From Anaerostipes sp. (GTDB lineage: Bacteria; Bacillota; Clostridia; Lachnospirales; Lachnospiraceae), in the NCBI RefSeq assembly GCF_018381315.1, contig NZ_JAGZSD010000005.1, forward strand, positions 1 to 64,000: a stretch of DNA of 64,000 nt, in the 5' to 3' direction. A model generated the notes under the pieces. It was not told the DNA's origin. It made no database searches and saw only the letters and a program-made list of their open reading frames with translations. Shown in pieces: positions 61,541 to 64,000 of this stretch. Each line of letters opens with the position of its first letter. Positions within the stretch are counted from its first letter, which is position 1. A program made the translations under genes and the position numbers.

Positions 61541-63136
61541 TCACTCTTTGCTGAATTCCACCAGCTCCAGTCCTTCATTGCGGTCCAGGACAAATTGGAT
61601 GCCCCATTCATTTTTAAATAACAGAAGCGGATTTCCTCTCATATCCCGGACTTTCTTCACTTCTGCCACGCCTTTTAATTTTCCCATATCTGTGGTGACG
61701 TCTTTGATCCAGCGGATCGCCTGGTACGGAAGCTGCTCCAGCCGGATTTCACAGTTGTACTCATTTTCCAGACGATATTTTAACACATCAAACTGCAGTG
61801 TACCCACAACGCCCACAATGATCTCCGCAAAACCTGCCTGGTGCTCCTGGAAAATCTGAATGGCACCTTCCTGTGCAATCTGCTCAACACCTTTTACAAA
61901 CTGTTTTCTCTTCATGGAATCCAGCTGAATGACCCGGGCAAAATGTTCCGGTGCAAAGGTAGGAATACCCTCATATTCAAAATCATCTTTCGGCAGACAA
62001 ACCGTATCCCCGATAGAAAAGATCCCCGGATCGAACACACCGATGATATCTCCTGCGTAAGCCTCATCCACAACCTTTCTTTCCTGTGCCATGATCTGCT
62101 GCGGCTGGGAAAGACGCATCTTCTTTTTGCTCTGGACATGCTTCACTTCCATATTGGCCTCAAATTTGCCGGAACAAATCCTCATAAACGCAATCCTGTC
62201 CCTGTGGTTTTTGTTCATGTTTGCCTGAATCTTAAAGACGAATGCAGAAAAATCATTTTCAGCCGGAGCAATCTCAGTTCCCTTTGATATTCTCGGAAGC
62301 GGAGCTGTCGTCATCTTCAGAAAATGCTCAAGGAACGGCTGCACACCAAAGTTCGTCAGCGCTGAACCAAAAAATACTGGAGACAGCTCTCCCTTATGGA
62401 TCTTTTCCATATCAAGAGGCTGGGATGCACCGTCTAAAAGTTCAATTTCCTCCATGAGATTCTCATAGAAATCCTCTCCGATCATCTGCTCAGCCTGTCC
62501 GTCATCAATAGAAACTACCGTCTCTTTCGCTTCTTTGGAACCGCCTGTAGAGACTGCCTCAAAGCCCAGGATCTCCCTGCTGTTTCTCTCATATACTCCC
62601 TTAAATTCTTTTCCGCATCCGATCGGCCAGTTGACCGGACAAGTATCGATTCCGAGTACCTTCTCTATATTGTCCAGCAGATCAAAGGTATCCTTTGCTT
62701 CTCTGTCCATTTTATTGATAAAAGTAAAGATCGGGATATGTCTCATGACACAGACCTTAAACAATTTGATCGTCTGGGCCTCCACACCTTTGGATGCGTC
62801 AATCACCATGACTGCACAGTCAGCAGCCATCAGGGTCCGGTATGTGTCCTCAGAAAAGTCTTCATGTCCCGGCGTATCCAGAATATTGATGCAGTAGTCA
62901 TCATACTCAAACTGCAGCACAGAAGAAGTGACTGAGATTCCCCTTTCCTTCTCAATTTCCATCCAGTCAGACACCGCATGTTTTGCATTTGCTTTTCCTT
63001 TTACAGAGCCTGCCGTGTTAATAGCTCCTCCATATAACAGAAATTTTTCTGTCAGTGTGGTCTTCCCGGCATCCGGATGCGAAATAATCGCAAATGTCCT
63101 TCTCCTGCCGATTTCCTTTTCAATACTGTTTGCCAT
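61541..63136 (-). CDS. prfC: Peptide chain release factor 3
   Basis: A 531-residue translational GTPase: G1 SHPDAGKTTLTEK, G2 region ERGISVTSS, G3 DTPGHEDF, G4 FINKMDRE, then domains 2 and 3 typical of RF3 (FQEHQAGFAEIIVGVVG). RF3 releases RF1 or RF2 from the ribosome after termination. Normal length. GAGGAAGAACT precedes the ATG. Confidence 0.96.
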   Translation of the reverse strand: MANSIEKEIGRRRTFAIISHPDAGKTTLTEKFLLYGGAINTAGSVKGKANAKHAVSDWMEIEKERGISVTSSVLQFEYDDYCINILDTPGHEDFSEDTYRTLMAADCAVMVIDASKGVEAQTIKLFKVCVMRHIPIFTFINKMDREAKDTFDLLDNIEKVLGIDTCPVNWPIGCGKEFKGVYERNSREILGFEAVSTGGSKEAKETVVSIDDGQAEQMIGEDFYENLMEEIELLDGASQPLDMEKIHKGELSPVFFGSALTNFGVQPFLEHFLKMTTAPLPRISKGTEIAPAENDFSAFVFKIQANMNKNHRDRIAFMRICSGKFEANMEVKHVQSKKKMRLSQPQQIMAQERKVVDEAYAGDIIGVFDPGIFSIGDTVCLPKDDFEYEGIPTFAPEHFARVIQLDSMKRKQFVKGVEQIAQEGAIQIFQEHQAGFAEIIVGVVGTLQFDVLKYRLENEYNCEIRLEQLPYQAIRWIKDVTTDMGKLKGVAEVKKVRDMRGNPLLLFKNEWGIQFVLDRNEGLELVEFSKE

Positions 63137-63248
63137 AGTTCTTCCTCTTTCTTTATATCACATGCCCCTGCGGGTATTCTTGGTTATGATAGCATAACAA
63201 AAGACGGATTTCCACTAAAAATAGAGTTTCATCCACAATGTAACAAAA

Positions 63249-63279
63249 AAAGCACCTGCAGAAATCCTGCAGGCGCTTT
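63249..63279 (-). terminator. Terminator after the binding-protein gene
   Basis: Stem AAAGCGCCTGCAG with CTGCAGGTGCTTT (one wobble), 5-base loop, then TTTTGTTAC on the minus strand. Confidence 0.82.
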
Positions 63280-63290
63280 GCCTTTGATCC

Positions 63291-64000
63291 TTATTTCTCT
63301 ATCAATCCCTGTTTCAGCAGATAATCGTGTGCAACCTCTCTTGGTTCTTTTCCCAATTCATCAACTTGATAATTCATTTCCATCATAGCATCATTGGTCA
63401 GCTGGGCACTCAAGTCATTGATCACTTTTTTCAGTTCAGGATATTTTTCCAGCGCATCTTCCCGGATAACCGGCACAGCGTAGTATGGAGGAAAATACTT
63501 TTTATCATCTTCCAATACTTTCAGCTTAAACTTTTTTAAGAGACCATCTGTCGCAAAAGCATCCACAACGTCTACTTTTTTATTTTCCAGTGCCGTATAT
63601 CTTGGAGAACCGTCAATTCCCGTCTCATTTTTAAATTTAAAGCCGTAAGTATCACATAATCCCGGAAGGCCATCCGCACGGTTCAAAAATTCCAATGTGG
63701 AACCAATGCTCAGCTGTGATCCGTTTCTCTTTAAATCACTGATCTTGTTCAGGTTATACTTCTTTGCTGTTTCTTTGCTCACAGCCAGTGTATAAGTATT
63801 GTTAAACTTCGTCTGATCTAGGACGTCAAAATTGTTCTTTTCTTTAAAATAATTCTTCAGTGACTGGTAGACTTTATCCATGTCATTGGTAGATTCCTTT
63901 TTCATGATATTCATATATGCAGTCCCTGTATATTCCACATACATGTCGATCTCACCTTTGTCCTGGGCTTCGTAGCAAACCTCACTGCCCCCAAGATTTT
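63291..64000 (-). CDS. Osmoprotectant-type ABC transporter substrate-binding protein, C-terminal part
   Basis: At least 236 residues; the N-terminus lies beyond the right edge. The visible part is an OpuAC/ProX-like binding domain: GEIDMYVEYTGTAY, a TYTLAVSKETAKKYNL segment, DAFATDG, YFPPYYAVPVIRED and the ending HDYLLKQGLIEK. Aromatic residues such as the Tyr pairs bind quaternary amines in this family. It probably binds glycine betaine, choline or carnitine; the partner permease is not visible. It could be the C-terminal domain of a permease fusion. Confidence 0.85.
   Translation of the reverse strand, partial: NLGGSEVCYEAQDKGEIDMYVEYTGTAYMNIMKKESTNDMDKVYQSLKNYFKEKNNFDVLDQTKFNNTYTLAVSKETAKKYNLNKISDLKRNGSQLSIGSTLEFLNRADGLPGLCDTYGFKFKNETGIDGSPRYTALENKKVDVVDAFATDGLLKKFKLKVLEDDKKYFPPYYAVPVIREDALEKYPELKKVINDLSAQLTNDAMMEMNYQVDELGKEPREVAHDYLLKQGLIEK

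Noticed and set aside
1..64000. CRISPR arrays, transposases, integrases, phage genes
   Set aside because: No regularly spaced repeats, no DDE or integrase motifs and no phage structural genes were seen; genes and gaps look like stable chromosome.

Overview
The window looks like chromosome of a Gram-positive anaerobe of the Clostridia, most likely Lachnospiraceae. The signs are strong GGAGG-type ribosome sites, several TTG/GTG/ATT starts, tRNA-Leu without an encoded CCA, a mannose-family PTS, NlpC/P60 and GH73 wall enzymes, and a large anaerobic purine-degradation locus. I see no phage, IS element, CRISPR array or integrase. No gene-free stretch exceeds about 300 bases.

Layout. (1) 1-5400: an L-sorbose/sorbitol operon on the minus strand (PTS IIA, IIB, IIC, IID, sorbose-1-phosphate reductase, RpiR regulator, start of a sorbitol-6-phosphate dehydrogenase) behind a consensus promoter embedded in four operator-like repeats. 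(2) 5393-9383: TPR membrane protein, MATE transporter, subtilisin-like protease. (3) 9583-13792: modABC molybdate importer, then convergent mocA and xdhC, coupled to a methionine aminopeptidase. (4) 14813-25803: two ABC exporter operons with TetR and XRE regulators, a phospholipase D-like enzyme, a split ThrE exporter with yqeC, and an FUSC membrane protein. (5) 25892-30303: lactate/malate-type dehydrogenase, GGDEF-EAL protein, nitroreductase, DegV protein.

(6) 30387-49150 is the metabolic core: two divergent operons. Leftward: ssnA, ygfK, a xanthine/urate-type permease, an FAD-less molybdenum hydroxylase (xdhD type), a dihydropyrimidinase, yqeB, a MoeA-like protein, moaC, a MOSC protein and mogA. 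Rightward: a YheO/DauR-like regulator, ygeX, ygeY, ygeW and carbamate kinase. Together with modABC, mocA, xdhC and yqeC they give molybdate uptake, cofactor synthesis and maturation, purine uptake, ring hydroxylation/reduction, ring opening, decarbamoylation and ATP recovery from carbamoyl phosphate. This matches the cluster reported as needed for anaerobic uric acid/purine breakdown by gut bacteria; individual steps are mostly inference here.

(7) 49235-53290: glycerophosphodiesterase, MerR regulator, orphan glucitol-type PTS IIA, tRNA-Leu(CAG), thioredoxin. (8) 53472-59920: a wall-anchored repeat protein interrupted at a run of nine Gs (candidate phase switch), an XRE regulator, a small membrane protein, a GH73 glucosaminidase and an SH3-NlpC/P60 hydrolase. 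(9) 60205-64000: infC-rpmI-rplT with an L20-type attenuator leader and an ATT start for IF3, prfC, and the end of an osmoprotectant-type ABC binding protein.

The least expected signals are the G9 tract in the surface protein, the operator array of the sorbose promoter, and the FAD-less hydroxylase operon with its selenium-type accessory genes.
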